Shown: piece by piece, positions 13,401 through 24,432 of the stretch
Layout: each line of letters starts with the position of its first letter
Numbering within the stretch: the first letter of the stretch is position 1
Source: Chamaelirium japonicum
Taxonomy: Eukaryota > Streptophyta > Magnoliopsida > Liliales > Melanthiaceae
NCBI GenBank assembly: GCA_947650365.1
Contig: OX393556.1
Location: 79,280,079 to 79,344,078, forward strand
Length of the DNA: 64,000 nt
Direction of reading: 5' to 3'
Program-made: the position numbers and the translations under genes
Notes under the pieces: model-generated
Told to the model about the DNA's origin: nothing
Seen by the model: only the letters and a program-made list of their open reading frames with translations
Database searches by the model: none

Positions 13401-15695
13401 GCGTTTATCATCTCTAACTTGTTAAAGCTAAAGTCTCTGATAACGCCTTCGAAGGTTCCAGACAAGGATGCAAGACAGACGTCTTCCACCACCTCGTCAT
13501 CCGGTACTATGTCTTTGGAATCTAGTTCGATCTGGAATTCAAAGATGTGTTCCCGAACAAGCATACCCTCAGATATCTCGGTACCGACAAGTATCTTAGT
13601 GGAAAAGCGATGAGTCGACTGACTTCGCCTTCCAGACATCTAATGCAAGTAAAACTTAATTAGAGAAGACCCGGCATATCTCTGACTCGCTTCTAAAGAG
13701 TTGTCCGCAAGTCTGCTATAATCATAGCACTTGCACATCTCCTTAGACTCTTGCTAGTCGTTATATGCCCTAGTTAGTGCCCTAGTGATATCTGAACCCG
13801 TTAGTCTAGTACAGGGATATTTAGATTGCATGCCAATGTACGTTAACTACCCTATGCATAAGCTAAAGAAAGCGCTTCCGCTCTACGTAGTTAGAGACCC
13901 GATAACTGGTTCTCTTATGGGATAACGGATAGGGGAACTATATGGTTGAATGAAAATGAATGCAAAATAACTTATTTTATGGATTTTGAAAATAAGCTAA
14001 TTATATCCAAATGTCAGCGCTACCCTCAAAGCGAAGACACCTCTATGGATTAATTAACCATGTATGTAAGATCTCGGAATCGACTACACCTGCCCTAGGG
14101 GGCATCATGCAGCGTCAATCCGCTTACACGGGCCTTTCCTTGACCCAGTCCAAATCTGCCAACTAAGGGCTTTGATGGACCATGGTTATCTTTTGGCCAG
14201 TACCACGTGATCACCGTTGTCTTCGCAACGAATACCTCACGTGCACTTAGGATGCTTACCCACGAGCCTAAGCAATTACGACACGGGAGTTCATGCGGCC
14301 CCCACTAGGGTGGGATGAAAAGCCCTTCTCTCCTGGCCTCGTAATCGCCATATCCTTAGGGAGGTCATTAAGTAATTTGGCATGGAAACACACAGCTCCC
14401 ACCCTAGGGGGTGTGAAGTTATGCATCCCCACCCAAACACAAAACGACTGGCCGTGGAGGCCAGAGGATCTCTAAAAGTCCTCTCTTACATCCCTTATTA
14501 AAGTTGAGGGTTATTTAATGCAAGTATGAGTGTACACTAAGGTCACGACAACCTATACACTAGACCCTGGTCATACCGTGCTCCCACTAGCATTCAAGCC
14601 TTTCGCGAAGCATTAATCGATCTTGGAATATCATAGTCCCTGCCTCGAGTGGATTTCTCCACTCAAGGGTCACATTACATATCCCAAGAACATTGATGCT
14701 TTGCAAACTTGGCTATCACGCTAATGCCCTGGAGCCTAGCCTAAGGTCAGACTGACAGGAAAGGTCTTCCACTACCATGGCGCCTTGCTTATAAATTTGA
14801 CGAATGATGTCATAGTAGAATTCCAACTCATTCTAGGTTTCGATGCTTGCCAAATAGGCACACCCGACTAATCGGGTGTTGACCTAATGGGGGCATAACC
14901 AAATGTGAGGAATTCATACTATCATCAAGGGTCAATTAAATAATAGGCGTCACTAGTGGAATCCAATCCTAATAAGGTCGCTAGGACCCGAGGGGAAAGG
15001 GCATCCCTCTGACACAGATAATCAAATTATCGCATCGGGGTTCTCTACAGAAATATAAAGAACTACTGAAAGAAATAAGCACACAACTGAATCAAGTTCA
15101 GGGTCCGACCCCTGAACCTGACTGGCACAGCGCAGGCTCTCTGTCTCCTTCACAAGGCTCCTCGATCCGGTGCAAGCCTATGTATACGATCTTCTGACGC
15201 TTTATGCCCTTTGCCGTCATCGTGTACGCTTCGCCGGATCGCCATCGTCCTCCAAGGTTCCGCTCATCTTCCCAGTGGTGGATCTCCACGGTAAGTCCTT
15301 CTCTTCAATCTGTAACCGAAAAAGATCTAGTACGCTTCGAGCAAGTGCTCGCTCGTATACAATTTCCTAGAAAAAAAAAGGAAAATAAACCTAGCAAAAG
15401 CCTGGGAATCAAGGGTGGTAAATCTTCACCTCTTGCCCGACTATGGCTCTAAAATCTATCCACACACAGAAGAAAAAACATCCAGACAAAATCGCTAACA
15501 CGGGGTCCGACCCCCGGTAGCAAACAATCACATATCCAGAATAATTTTAGAAGCGGCGCCCTGCAAGAACGATTCATAGAACATACAAAATCTACTATGC
15601 ATGATCTACTCGTAGAACCCCGATGGCGGCACATACTATTCATGCGCGCACATGACGGTTTCATGAAAAAAACATGAAACGCACACCACTAGCGT
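10463..15695 (-). pseudogene. Degenerate Ty1/copia gag-pol and long leader of copia A
   Basis: Only fragments are recognisable: a gag piece around 13640-13360 (related to copia C gag at 22400-22730) and an RT piece around 11485-11200 with a YVNDILLI-type YVDD region. The rest is decayed with many breaks. About 13940-15695 matches the long untranslated leader seen between primer site and gag in copia C. The same decayed internal sequence occurs in copia B, so the decay came before both insertions. Confidence 0.8.
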
Positions 15696-15707
15696 GCTCT
15701 GATACCA
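15696..15707 (-). promoter_or_regulatory. Primer binding site of copia A (tRNA-Met type)
   Basis: TGGTATCAGAGC on the minus strand lies two bases inside the 5' LTR. It is complementary to the 3' end of initiator tRNA-Met, the standard primer for plant copia elements. Confidence 0.9.
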
Positions 15708-15709
15708 AT

Positions 15710-18040
15710 TGTTGGAAATAAATCCCTGGTAGAGGCCCGCAGCGGAAGCAAAGTGATGGTCCGAGGACCGTGAGCGGTGTGCGTTACATATCAAAATTTT
15801 CATCGAAACGATCTACATATGCGTGTATGAATCTAGCATGGCAACTACGCGAACCCCTAACGATGATCTAACGCGAAAGAACAAACTAGCATGAATGCAT
15901 GTTCTAATTATGTTAGATCTACTTGTTAGAGGTCATACCTGCGTGCGGAATCTTTCACCGCGACAAATTTCTTCTTTGTCGATGGAGACGGGCTACGGAT
16001 CTGCTCGACATAGCTTCGGTGCGACGGCCATAACTTTCTGCTCCGACCTTTGATTGAGCTGAAATTTGGACTGCAGGTAGCCAACTTCGAGATGCAACTT
16101 TTCCAACAAGTTTCACGTCGTTTGGACTTCTGTAGCTCCCGGAATCGCAAAAACAATGTTGATTTTCTGTGCAGATTCTGGACAGCAAAAGGTTGCGGGA
16201 GACGCCTTCTAGTTCACCCGATCTCACACGATGCACGGCACCTCGTCGATGGATCTCTGAGTGCCTCCATACGACGAGCCTTCTCCTTCTACGAAACACC
16301 ACGTGAGGAAGACGAGTCGCCATCCAATGGCGCAAGCGAGAGAGAGAGAGAGACGAGAGAGGAGATGCGAAGAGAGGAGAGGGGGCGGCTAGGGTTTCCC
16401 CATGCCATGGCCGGCCCTAGGGCTTGCATGGCTCTATGAATTTCGTGCACCCTCTCTCTCCTTATCATATATATAGCCGGCCTATCCATATGGATAAGGA
16501 CAGTATGGATAAGGATGATTGATTCAAGCCTTGTCCCTATATATCTCTTCTTTATCTCTATCCTTTCCTTGTTTTCGAAAACGGTCAAAACCAGCCCGTT
16601 TTCTGCGCCTCATAACCGGCCCCTTCATCGGAGGCAACAACCTCCCGAAACTAATGGGGCCAGCCTTGACCAGTCTCTCAACACTTAGGGCCGGCCCCCT
16701 TAGTGCATAGTGGCGCATGGTATGACCAAAACGCCCTTATGTCACTAGTTGGCCGTTCCTCGTGTACGAGACTTTACAAGGCACACATAAGTGAAGTGCA
16801 CCAGTGATTTCACTATTCTCTGAGGTTCCCATATGGTGCCCCTAGTGAAGTCAACTAGTCAACTCGCAACATGTCCCGGTGCATCGCACCTATGTGGCAA
16901 AGTCCACTTATGACAAGGAATTGCTACATGTGTCTCTGCACTAACCTAGGGTTTCCCCTTAGTGCACACACGTAGCTACGCATCTACCGTGCACTAGTGC
17001 GAAGCACTCACGGAGCGTATGCTTGGACTTCTCGCTTCCTCTAACTACGTTCTGTGTTTCGAGGAGATGGTATAAGAACCATACATAATGTCGATAAGGT
17101 GGAACCTTCAGGGACCAGGGTTCATGGCTTCCAACTCAGACTCGATCGACACACTACCCGAGTGTACCATCGATCCTCTGAGTTCGAGTTAACCTACGTA
17201 GCCACCCAGAGTGCGACGCAGGCTGCACTCCAATCCCCCCGGACTTACTATGTTCTCCCACATACCCCTGCTCTCCGCTTAGTATGGTAAACTCGCTGTC
17301 CCTCCACTGGTGCCATGATGCAACTCGAGCGGTGGAGAATACCGTCAGACTCGAGTGCTCATTTGACTCGGTTCCTTCCAGGTTGACCACATACATCGTA
17401 CCTCCGATTACTCTGACGAGCAACCGGATCCGTCATCAGTCCAACTGATGACCACCTGGCCAGGGTTTAATATGACGTAGGTCAGACCAAGGAACGCACC
17501 TCCCGTTAGGGGTGTGGATAGCCTGCAGGAGTGACACGCTGATGCAACGCCAGTCGGGTAACCCAGTACACCGTGGTTTTGGATCACTGCATCCGGATCC
17601 TCACACATTGGTGCGCCAAAGCACCACACAACTGGTTAGTCCACCAGACATGGCTCCTCAGGGTTTAGGACCGTTTTACCCTAAGCAGAAACACGGTTTA
17701 GTGCACCGATGTCTGCTCACCTATCTGTGCACCGTGTTGGTTCCGTTCGGCCACAGACACTGTGCCTGGTAATGACCGTGGTGGAGACACCCACGCTCTG
17801 TCATCCCAACAGCTTATCCTGATAGGGCGACCAACCCTTATCAGAGCTGCGAACGCATTTAGGTTACATGGGACCAGTCCCTTGAGTCTCCCACTCAAGT
17901 GGATTACCATGTAGCCATGGCTCTCTGTTCTGTAATCAGAACACGTACTAAGGTACGTACCAATATGCACTCCTATACTATCAACCATACATAGCTAAAC
18001 TATAGGTTTTTACGAGCTATAGACCTCACCAATTCTAACA
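15710..18040 (-). repeat. Right LTR (5' LTR, promoter copy) of copia A
   Basis: It is 2331 bp and nearly identical to the left LTR at an offset of 7590. The promoter TATA-like stretch is at about 16465-16476 on the minus strand. The donor-like GCAG|GTATGA is at 15938, roughly 530 nt downstream. Confidence 0.95.
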
Positions 18041-18119
18041 AGATAGGGGCGACATTAAAATGCCCCTCTCGGGAGGACGCAGCAGCAGCGGTGGAAGAAG
18101 CAGCAGCAGCAGAAGCCAT
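18041..18119 (-). pseudogene. Start of the Tat-type element's antisense ORF
   Basis: An ATG at 18119 (minus) opens an Ala/Ser-rich N-terminus beginning MASAAAASS. The ORF is then interrupted at 18040 by the copia A insertion and resumes left of 8120. The first five bases, 18041-18045, are the TSD copy. The ATG lies about 95 bp downstream of a TATA box, so this is probably the true translation start. Confidence 0.7.
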
Positions 18120-18213
18120 AAGAGCGAAAGGGTGCTAGCGAGCTGCGAGCTAGAAAAGCAGAGGGAGAAGGGAGAGCTGTTTTCACGCAGCGGTAAAAAT
18201 CGGCCCCTATCCC

Positions 18214-18223
18214 CTATTTATAG
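18214..18223 (-). promoter_or_regulatory. TATA box of the antisense ORF
   Basis: CTATAAATAG on the minus strand lies about 95 bp upstream of the antisense ORF's ATG, with GC-rich sequence around it. The same decamer lies upstream of the related ORF start at 43281. Confidence 0.65.
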
Positions 18224-18954
18224 ACGGATGAGAGGCAGGTGAATCGGGCCGCAGTTAATGCTCGAGCGCCCCCAACAAGGCGACACGCCGACGGTTGAAG
18301 CGACAGCTCGTCTTTCTCCAATCAGGAAGTGCCACATAGACCACGCGTGGGAAAAAGCTGCACCGGCACCGGCACCGTCTTTTCCTGACAAAAACAAAGG
18401 CGAATGAGTAGGAGACACATGGCAAGCGCCGATCGGGATCTCATGATGAGATTCATTGTATCAGTTTCGTATCTCGAGTCTCGAGCCGCATTTAAGATGA
18501 AACGACCGTCAGAGATTTGGAGCGATACCCAAGTCACAAGATCGCCCATGGTAGGTGCCCGAAGCTCGCCCGAAGCAGACCCTGATCGCGTGTGGCACGC
18601 TCATACCGGAAGGAGATCGCTCGTGGCTGATGCTCCTAGACCGCCCGACATTGTGAAATACTGGGAGTCAAAACTCTCGACGCAGATCGCCCACGGCAGT
18701 TGCCCGCAGCTCGCTCGAAGCAAACCCTGACCGTTTGTGGCACGCTCACATCGAAAGGAGATCGCTCATGGCTGATGCTCCCAGACCGCCCGGTGTTTGT
18801 GAAATACTGGCAGTCAAAACTCTCGGCGCAGACCGCCCACGGCAGGTGCCCGCAGCTCACAGGATGGAGGTCGCCAATGACTGGTGCTCCCAGTCCGACC
18901 GGCGTGTGCAATAAGACTCCTGAGTAAGCGTCAAAGTCTCCTTGGTCGCTCCCT
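18224..18954. other. Spacer between antisense-ORF promoter and polypurine tract
   Basis: No coding signal. It contains the roughly 145-bp repeat at 18541-18905 and probably upstream promoter sequence of the antisense ORF. Confidence 0.5.
18541..18905. repeat. About 145-bp tandem repeat, 2.5 units
   Basis: ATCGCCCAYGGYAGKTGCCC-type starts occur at about 18541, 18685 and 18832. Each is followed by a segment with GTGGCACGCTCA and AAAACTCTCG. It lies upstream of the antisense ORF promoter. Confidence 0.8.
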
Positions 18955-18967
18955 TAGGAGGGGGTAA
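18955..18967 (+). promoter_or_regulatory. Polypurine tract of the Tat-type element
   Basis: AGGAGGGGGTAA lies directly before TGTTGGGGG, the start of the 3' LTR. The purine run and its position fit plus-strand priming. Confidence 0.75.
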
Positions 18968-20031
18968 TGTTGGGGGTAGCTGAAATCCGTCCAGGAGTTG
19001 GAGCCCTTATCCGTATGAGCTCGCCTCCTAGCTCGCCCAGAGCCCGCCCCTAGCTCCGCGCGCTCGACACCAGTTTGCCCTTGCCTGCGGATCTCATAGA
19101 CCCCAGGATTCCAAGGGGTGGGGAACTCGCCCCGGAGCTCGCCCCCCCGTGCTCACCAAATCATCTTAACAGGGAGCGAGATCCACATTGGGCTATAGAC
19201 AAAGAGCTCGCTCAGGAGCTCGCCCAAGCTCGCTCAGGAGCTCGCCAAAGCTCGCTCAGGAGCTCGCCCAAACTCGCACAAGAGCTCACCAAGCTCGCAC
19301 GGGAGTTCGCTTGTAGTGGCAGCGGGAGTTAGACCGTCATGCATACAAAGACACCGGCACCACAGACGCCCCCAGCTCGCGCAGGAGCTCGCCCCCCAGT
19401 TCGCAGATCAACAGCTCGCACAAAAAGCTCACAAAGACCCCCCTATTTATCGAAGAGGTCGCCCCTGCGAGGTCCGACTCTTGATAGATATGAAGGGGAA
19501 GGTGGAACCATGAAGGGCGAGCTCGCTTTTGCTTCCTCCCTGAGGTCGCCCTAGTAAAGAGGCATAAAGGCTGCCAAGTGTCAAAACCCCACTGAAGCTA
19601 CGTGGACAATTGTAGTCCACGGAAGCCCGCCTGAGTCAGTTAAAATGCTCTCCCCCACTCAAACCGCCTGGCAGGCTCGACGACAAAGAATGTCAGGGGC
19701 GCGAGTTCCAAAGACCGTCAGAGACCCACGCGAGCCAGAACGTGGGGGTCTAGAAGGCACTGGAAAGAACCTCCATGTGTTGGGCAACGGTAGGTCGCCA
19801 ATGTCTATAAATGCCCACCCCCAGGTTCCAGAGTACAGGTTCGAAACCCTTATCCCTACCACTTTCGTCTATTATAGCTCGCCGTTGAGCACCTGAGACT
19901 GACTTGGGCGTCGGAGGGTCTACGCTCCTAAGGGAGCCAGCCGTTCTTACGCTTTTTCTGTCTTGCAGGTTCACCGCACGGACCAGCGAAAAAGATCCCC
20001 AAACAAGCGACGTTCCGTGCATCTTGTAACA
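18968..20031 (+). repeat. 3' LTR of the Tat-type element
   Basis: It begins TGTTGGGGGTAGC after the polypurine tract and ends at CTTGTAACA (20031), giving an LTR of about 1064 bp with TG...CA ends. A TATA box (TATAAAT, 19806-19812) would start transcription in the last 200 bp. The region 19196-19320 holds a 22-bp tandem repeat rich in GAGCTC. The right end is inferred from the terminal inverted repeat because the 5' LTR is outside the window. Confidence 0.7.
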
Positions 20032-20376
20032 TTAGGTAAATAAGAAGGCAATATCTTCCGGCTTATAATCGGCTTCTTCGCGGACGATCTTCTGTCTCCA
20101 TCGATAAAAAAGACAATTCTTCACGGTTAAAACATCCGCAGGAAAGGTATGCATATTTTAAACATGTAGATCTAGTGAGTTCTATGATTTGCTTTCATGC
20201 TAGATATTCATAACACTAGATTGCCGTTAGGATGTTCAAATCACGTACACACATGCATGAATGCACATGTAGATTAGTTTCAATGAAAGTTTTATCGTAT
20301 AACGTGCACTATGAACGGTCTTTTGACCGCTTAATCGTTTCCGTTGCAAGCCTGTACCATAGGATATTTTTCAATA
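20032..20376 (+). repeat. 3' part of the 5' LTR of copia C
   Basis: It resembles the U5-side end of the copia A LTR read on the minus strand (GTCTCCATCGA, GTATG, CATGTAGATC blocks in the same order). It ends two bases before the primer site. A splice-donor-like AAAG|GTATGC lies at 20147, at the same place as the donor in copia A. Confidence 0.75.
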
Positions 20377-20378
20377 AT

Positions 20379-20390
20379 TGGTATCAAAGC
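20379..20390 (+). promoter_or_regulatory. Primer binding site of copia C
   Basis: TGGTATCAAAGC is one base off the tRNA-Met primer site seen in copia A and B, and sits in the same context (…CTAGTGG follows). Confidence 0.8.
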
Positions 20391-22130
20391 TATGCTAGTG
20401 GTGTGTGTTTCATGATTTTTCATGGAACCATCATGTGTGCGCATAATGAGCACGAGATTTTATCAGGGTTCCTATGCTTAGATCATGCATATGTATATAT
20501 GTTGCTTGTTCTATGAATCGTGCTTGCAGGGTGCCACTATAAAATTAATCTAGATATATGTTTGCTTGCTACCGGAAGTCAAACCCCGAGTTAGCCTTCG
20601 TCTGGATTTGCTCTTTATGTGTGTGGATAGGTTTTAAAGCCTTAGATTGGGAAATTGAGGGAGGTTGACTATCCTCGGTTCCCATGGCTTTTTCCTTGGC
20701 ATGTTTTTTTTTTTTCTTTCTAGGAAATTATGTACGAGTGAGCACTTGCTCGAAGCATACTAGAACTTTTTCAATTACAGATTGAGAAGAAAGATGTGCT
20801 AAAGGGATCCACCATCAGGAGTATAAGCGGAACCCTGGAGGACGAAAACGATCTGGCAAAGTGCTCACGAGCACGACGAAGGAGCCGAACCGAGGGACCT
20901 TGCTAAGAAAGTTAGAGAGCCAGCCTGCACTGTGCTAATTAGGTTCAGGGGTCGGACCCTAAACTTGATTCAATTGAATGATTGCTTTCTTTATTAGTTC
21001 TTTATGTTTTATATCGAACCCCTATGAGATAGTCTTATTATCAATTTTTAGAGGGATGCCTTTCCCTTCGGGTCCAAGTGACTATATTAGGATAGGATCC
21101 CTCTAGATGACGCCTATTATTCAGTTGACTTTTTGAAGACAGTGGGATCTCATCACATATGGTTATGCCACCATTAGGTTAACACTTGACAAATCAGGTG
21201 TGCCTATTTGGCCAGCATCAAAACCTAAGATGAGATAGAGATCCATTGGACATCAACTGTCAAATTTATAAGCAAGGCACCATGGCTAGTGGGAGTCCCT
21301 TCCTGTGTGTCTGACCTTAGGCTAGGCTCTAGGGTATTAGCGTGAGAGCCAAGTTTGTAGAGCATCGATATTCTTGGAATATGTAATGTGACCCTTAAGT
21401 AGAGAAATCCACTTGAGGCCGGGACTATGATATTCCAAGAGTGATTAATACTAGGCGAACAGCTTGAAGTGCTAGTGGGAGCACGGTATGACCAGGGTAT
21501 AGTATATAGGAGGTCGCTACCTTCGCATTGGCATATACTCATACTCGTAAAATAACCCTCATATTTAATAAGGGATGCAAGAGAGGATTCATATAGATCC
21601 CCTGGCCTCCACGGCCAGTCGTTTTGTGTTTTGGTGGGAATACATAACTTCACATCCCCTAGGATAGGAGTTATATGGTTCCATGCCAAATAACTTAATG
21701 ACCTCCATACGGATATGGAGATTACGAGGCCAGAAGAGACGGGTCTTTTTCCCACCCTAGTGGGGGCCACATGAACTCCCGTGTCGTAATTGCTGAGGTT
21801 CGTGGGTAAGCATCCGAAGTACACGTGAGGCATCCATTGCTTCGATAATAGTGATCACATGGCACTGGCCAAAAGATAACCATGGTCCATCAAAGCCCTT
21901 AGTTGGCAGATTTGGATTTGGTCCAGGAAAGACCCGTGTGAGTGGATGACGCTACATGATGCCATCTAGGGCAGGTGTATCCAATTTCAAGATCTTTTAT
22001 ACATGGTTAATTAATCCATAGAGATGGCCTTGCTTGAGGGTAGCGCTGACATTTGGATATAATTAGCTTATTTTAAAAATCTATAAAATGAGTTTTTATG
22101 CATTTTCATAATTCAATCTTTTATTTACAG
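20391..22130 (+). other. Long untranslated leader of copia C
   Basis: About 1.74 kb separates primer site and gag ATG. The matching leader in copia A (about 15695-13940, minus) is equally long and alignable. A pyrimidine tract ending CTTTCTAG (20723) and a second ending CTTTTATTTACAG (22130) look like splice acceptors. A 202-aa ORF on the minus strand at 21833-21225 is open here but only partly so in copia A. I do not claim that it is coding. Confidence 0.6.
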
Positions 22131-23178
22131 ATGACCAAGTTAGACCCCCTGTCCGCTATCCTAAATGACCACAAACTTACTGGTCCTAACTATGGGGACT
22201 GAAAGCGCAACCTGTACCTGGTTTTAAGGATTGGTAAACATATGGCAGCCTTAAGTGACCCTGAACCAAATTTGTCGAGACCCAATGCCACAGAGGCACA
22301 ATTAAAGGAGTTTACTGACTGGAAGGAATTTAATAAAATGTATAAATACTATATAATAGCATCATTACAAACAACTCTATAGAAACAAGTCGAGGAAATG
22401 CCCGACGCTTCTGATATGATGTTGTACTTGAAGGAGATGTTTGAGGGTCACAATCGCGTTACACGATACCTCACCATCAAGAAACCCGTCAGCACTAAGA
22501 TGTCTGAATGGATGCTAGTTCAGGAACACATACTGAAAATGTTTGGGTTTCAAAATGAACTAGCATCCATGGATATTGTGCTAGAAGGCGAGGTGACGAT
22601 AGACATCTTTCTCTCATCCCTGTCTAGAGCTTTTGAAGGTTTTATCACCAACTTTAACTTGAATAAGTTGGCTATGACAAATGCAAAGCTTCTGGGAGCT
22701 CTCCAGGCAGCTGAGGATGGCTTCAAGTAGAAGGACAAAGCACTACACATGCAATGCAGATCCTTCAAGAAATTTGGTAAACCTCAGAGCAAGAAACACA
22801 AGAAGAAACCTAAGTTAGCACCTGTGCGGAACTCTGTGGGGGACCTCTGGATTCAGCGAATCAAAGAAACTGGGAACCAAGTGTTTTCGGTGTGGCTAGA
22901 AGGGTCATTGGAAGAAGGACTGCAAGAAGCCTCAGAATACTGATGAAGGCAATCTACAACTTTTAGTTATTGAATCATTTCTTTCGAGTAACAATTCTTT
23001 TGCCAGTTGGATTGTGGATTCAGGATCCACTAACCATGCCTATAACTCTCTTCAGGAGTTTTGGGGAAGCAGAAGGCTGCTTGATGGAGAGGTGACCTTG
23101 AGCATGGAAACTTAGGCCGTGGCTATTGCTGAAGCTGTTGGAGATGTTACTCTTAGTTTTTCGAATAATAAGACTTTG
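22131..23178 (+). pseudogene. Copia C gag and protease relic
   Basis: The ATG at 22131 opens a Ty1/copia gag (MTKLDPLSAILNDHKLTG-type start, UBN2-like) directly after a splice-acceptor-like sequence. A CCHC zinc knuckle (CFRCG...GHW...C) lies around 22870-22920. A protease DSGST motif in SWIVDSGSTNHAY is near 23005-23040. The reading is cut by the chromodomain gypsy LTR at 23179. Broken, with a handful of breaks. Confidence 0.85.
23174..23178. repeat. TSD CTTTG of the chromodomain gypsy relic
   Basis: CTTTG precedes the LTR start at 23179 and recurs at 38836-38840, where copia C coding sequence resumes. This supports one insertion into copia C. Confidence 0.65.
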
Positions 23179-23253
23179 TGTAACATCCGCCCCAAACACA
23201 CAAGATTTTGTCCGCTTTGCCCGTGCCAGTATAAGAACTTACCAAGGGGTCAC
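23179..23253 (-). repeat. Chromodomain gypsy 3' LTR, left portion
   Basis: It starts TGTAACATCC at 23179. The LTR continues at 37873-38175 beyond the inserted gag-only element and ends GTTACA. The total is about 370 bp. Confidence 0.7.
23249..23253. repeat. Left TSD GTCAC of the gag-only element
   Basis: GTCAC precedes the left LTR and is repeated exactly at 37873-37877. Confidence 0.85.
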
Positions 23254-23865
23254 TATGGGGGGAAATTTCCGAGCCGTCTTGATCGAGAATCCCACCCCAC
23301 AGCCTTGATTGAATTTGATGGTTTGTAGAGTTAGAGAGATAGGAGAGTAGATAAAGAGAGTAGAGAGTGATGACACAATGATTGGTGATGGAATTCGGTC
23401 TTACGACCTACGTCTCCGGGCGAGAGGTGCCACCTGATCTTCACTATAATTTGAGTAAATAATAGGTGAGCATTCTCTTGATAGGCCAAGAGAAGCTTCG
23501 TACAGTGGGGTTGCACGGAGCAACTAGAAGAGAATAAGAAGAGGAGAATTGAGCTCTAGCACTTGCTCTGGAATCCTCCTCCTTTGATTGAATGACCAAC
23601 CCCCTTCCTGGATGCCTTGGGGGTCCTTTTATAGTATAGGCACGTGCCCGATATGGCAGTGATGACATGACGATGATGACATGGCACTGGTTCTGGGCCT
23701 CCTTGCTGGGCCCTTATTGGGCCGTTGTTCGGGCCCAATAAGGGGGAGGGCTTGATCTGCGAGCCCCGTAGAGTGGGCCCATGAACCCGGATGGGCTTAC
23801 CCATTTGGGCCATTGTGCGGGCCCATGCCACTCTGATCCAGTCCTGTATAATTTTTGCACTCACA
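23254..23865 (-). repeat. Outer left LTR (3' LTR) of the gag-only element
   Basis: 612 bp, about 94% identical to 37261-37872. On the minus strand it starts TGTGAGTGC and ends CCCCATA. It is preceded on that strand by a polypurine tract, CTGGGAGGGGGTAAC. Confidence 0.85.
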
Positions 23866-24432
23866 GTTACCCCCTCCCAGTCGGGTCAGGACCCCCGGGG
23901 TCGGTTGGGATTCCAAGGTGCAAACGCCTTAGGATTCTGGCATGGTTGGCAAGGGCCGTCGGTGTCGCGGTTCGTATTAGCAGAGTCTCCTTCTGCCAAT
24001 GTCGAGACCCTTTTGGCGCGAGCCCAAAAGTCTCGGTTTTGCAAGTGGGCGTTTCCGAAAAAGCAGTGTGTTTTCCAACCAAGAGGATACCGAAAGGGTA
24101 CCGAGACCCTTTTGCCTTTTCCCGACCGAGAGGATGCCGAGACTCCTTTGCCTTCTGCCGACGCCGAGGCCCTTTTGGTGCGAGCCAAAAAGTCTCGGTT
24201 TGTGAGGAGGCGTTCTCGAAAAATTAGTGTATTTTTCGACCGAGAGTATACCGAGAGGGTACCGAGACCCTTTTCCCTTTTCCCGACCGAGAGTATACCG
24301 AGAGGGTACCGAGACCCTTTTGCCTTTTCCCGACCGAGAGGATGCCGAGAGGATACCGAGACCCTTTTGCCTTTTCCTGACCGAGAGGATGCTGAGACTC
24401 TTTTGCCTCCTCGCAAAACCGAGACCAAAGAT
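23866..24432 (-). repeat. Polypurine tract and 47-bp/hairpin tandem array, first copy
   Basis: After the polypurine tract (23866-23880) come units containing GAGACCCTTTTGG...CCAAAAAGTCTC, a hairpin, and 47-bp units built on GACCGAGAGTATACCGAGAG. Many frames are open only because the unit lacks stops, so this is not read as protein. A parallel copy lies at 25033-25806. Confidence 0.75.

Larger units (their letters stand above)
8120..18040 (-). mobile_element. Ty1/copia LTR retrotransposon 'copia A', very young, coding-dead
   Basis: Two 2331-bp LTRs, a 5-bp TSD (AGATA), a tRNA-Met-type primer site and a polypurine tract define a structurally complete 9921-bp element on the minus strand. The LTRs differ at about 6 positions by eye (about 0.26%). 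At the often used 1.3e-8 substitutions per site per year this is about 0.1 million years. The internal region matches Ty1/copia gag and RT but has no long ORF and many breaks. It therefore looks non-autonomous and was probably mobilised in trans. It is inserted into the first part of the antisense ORF of the Tat-type element. Confidence 0.95.
1..20031 (+). mobile_element. Ty3/gypsy LTR retrotransposon, Tat/Retand-type, 5' end outside window
   Basis: The order is gag end, protease, RT, RNase H, integrase, a long spacer, a large ORF on the opposite strand, polypurine tract and 3' LTR. An antisense ORF between integrase and 3' LTR is a known hallmark of the Tat/Retand group, and the gag zinc knuckle and pol motifs fit it. 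The element is interrupted by copia A at 8120-18040, so about 10 kb of its own sequence is visible. Coding parts are broken in several places. The 5' LTR lies left of the window, so no LTR-LTR age can be given. The element ends against a copia C LTR remnant at 20032, which suggests it inserted into that LTR. Confidence 0.85.
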
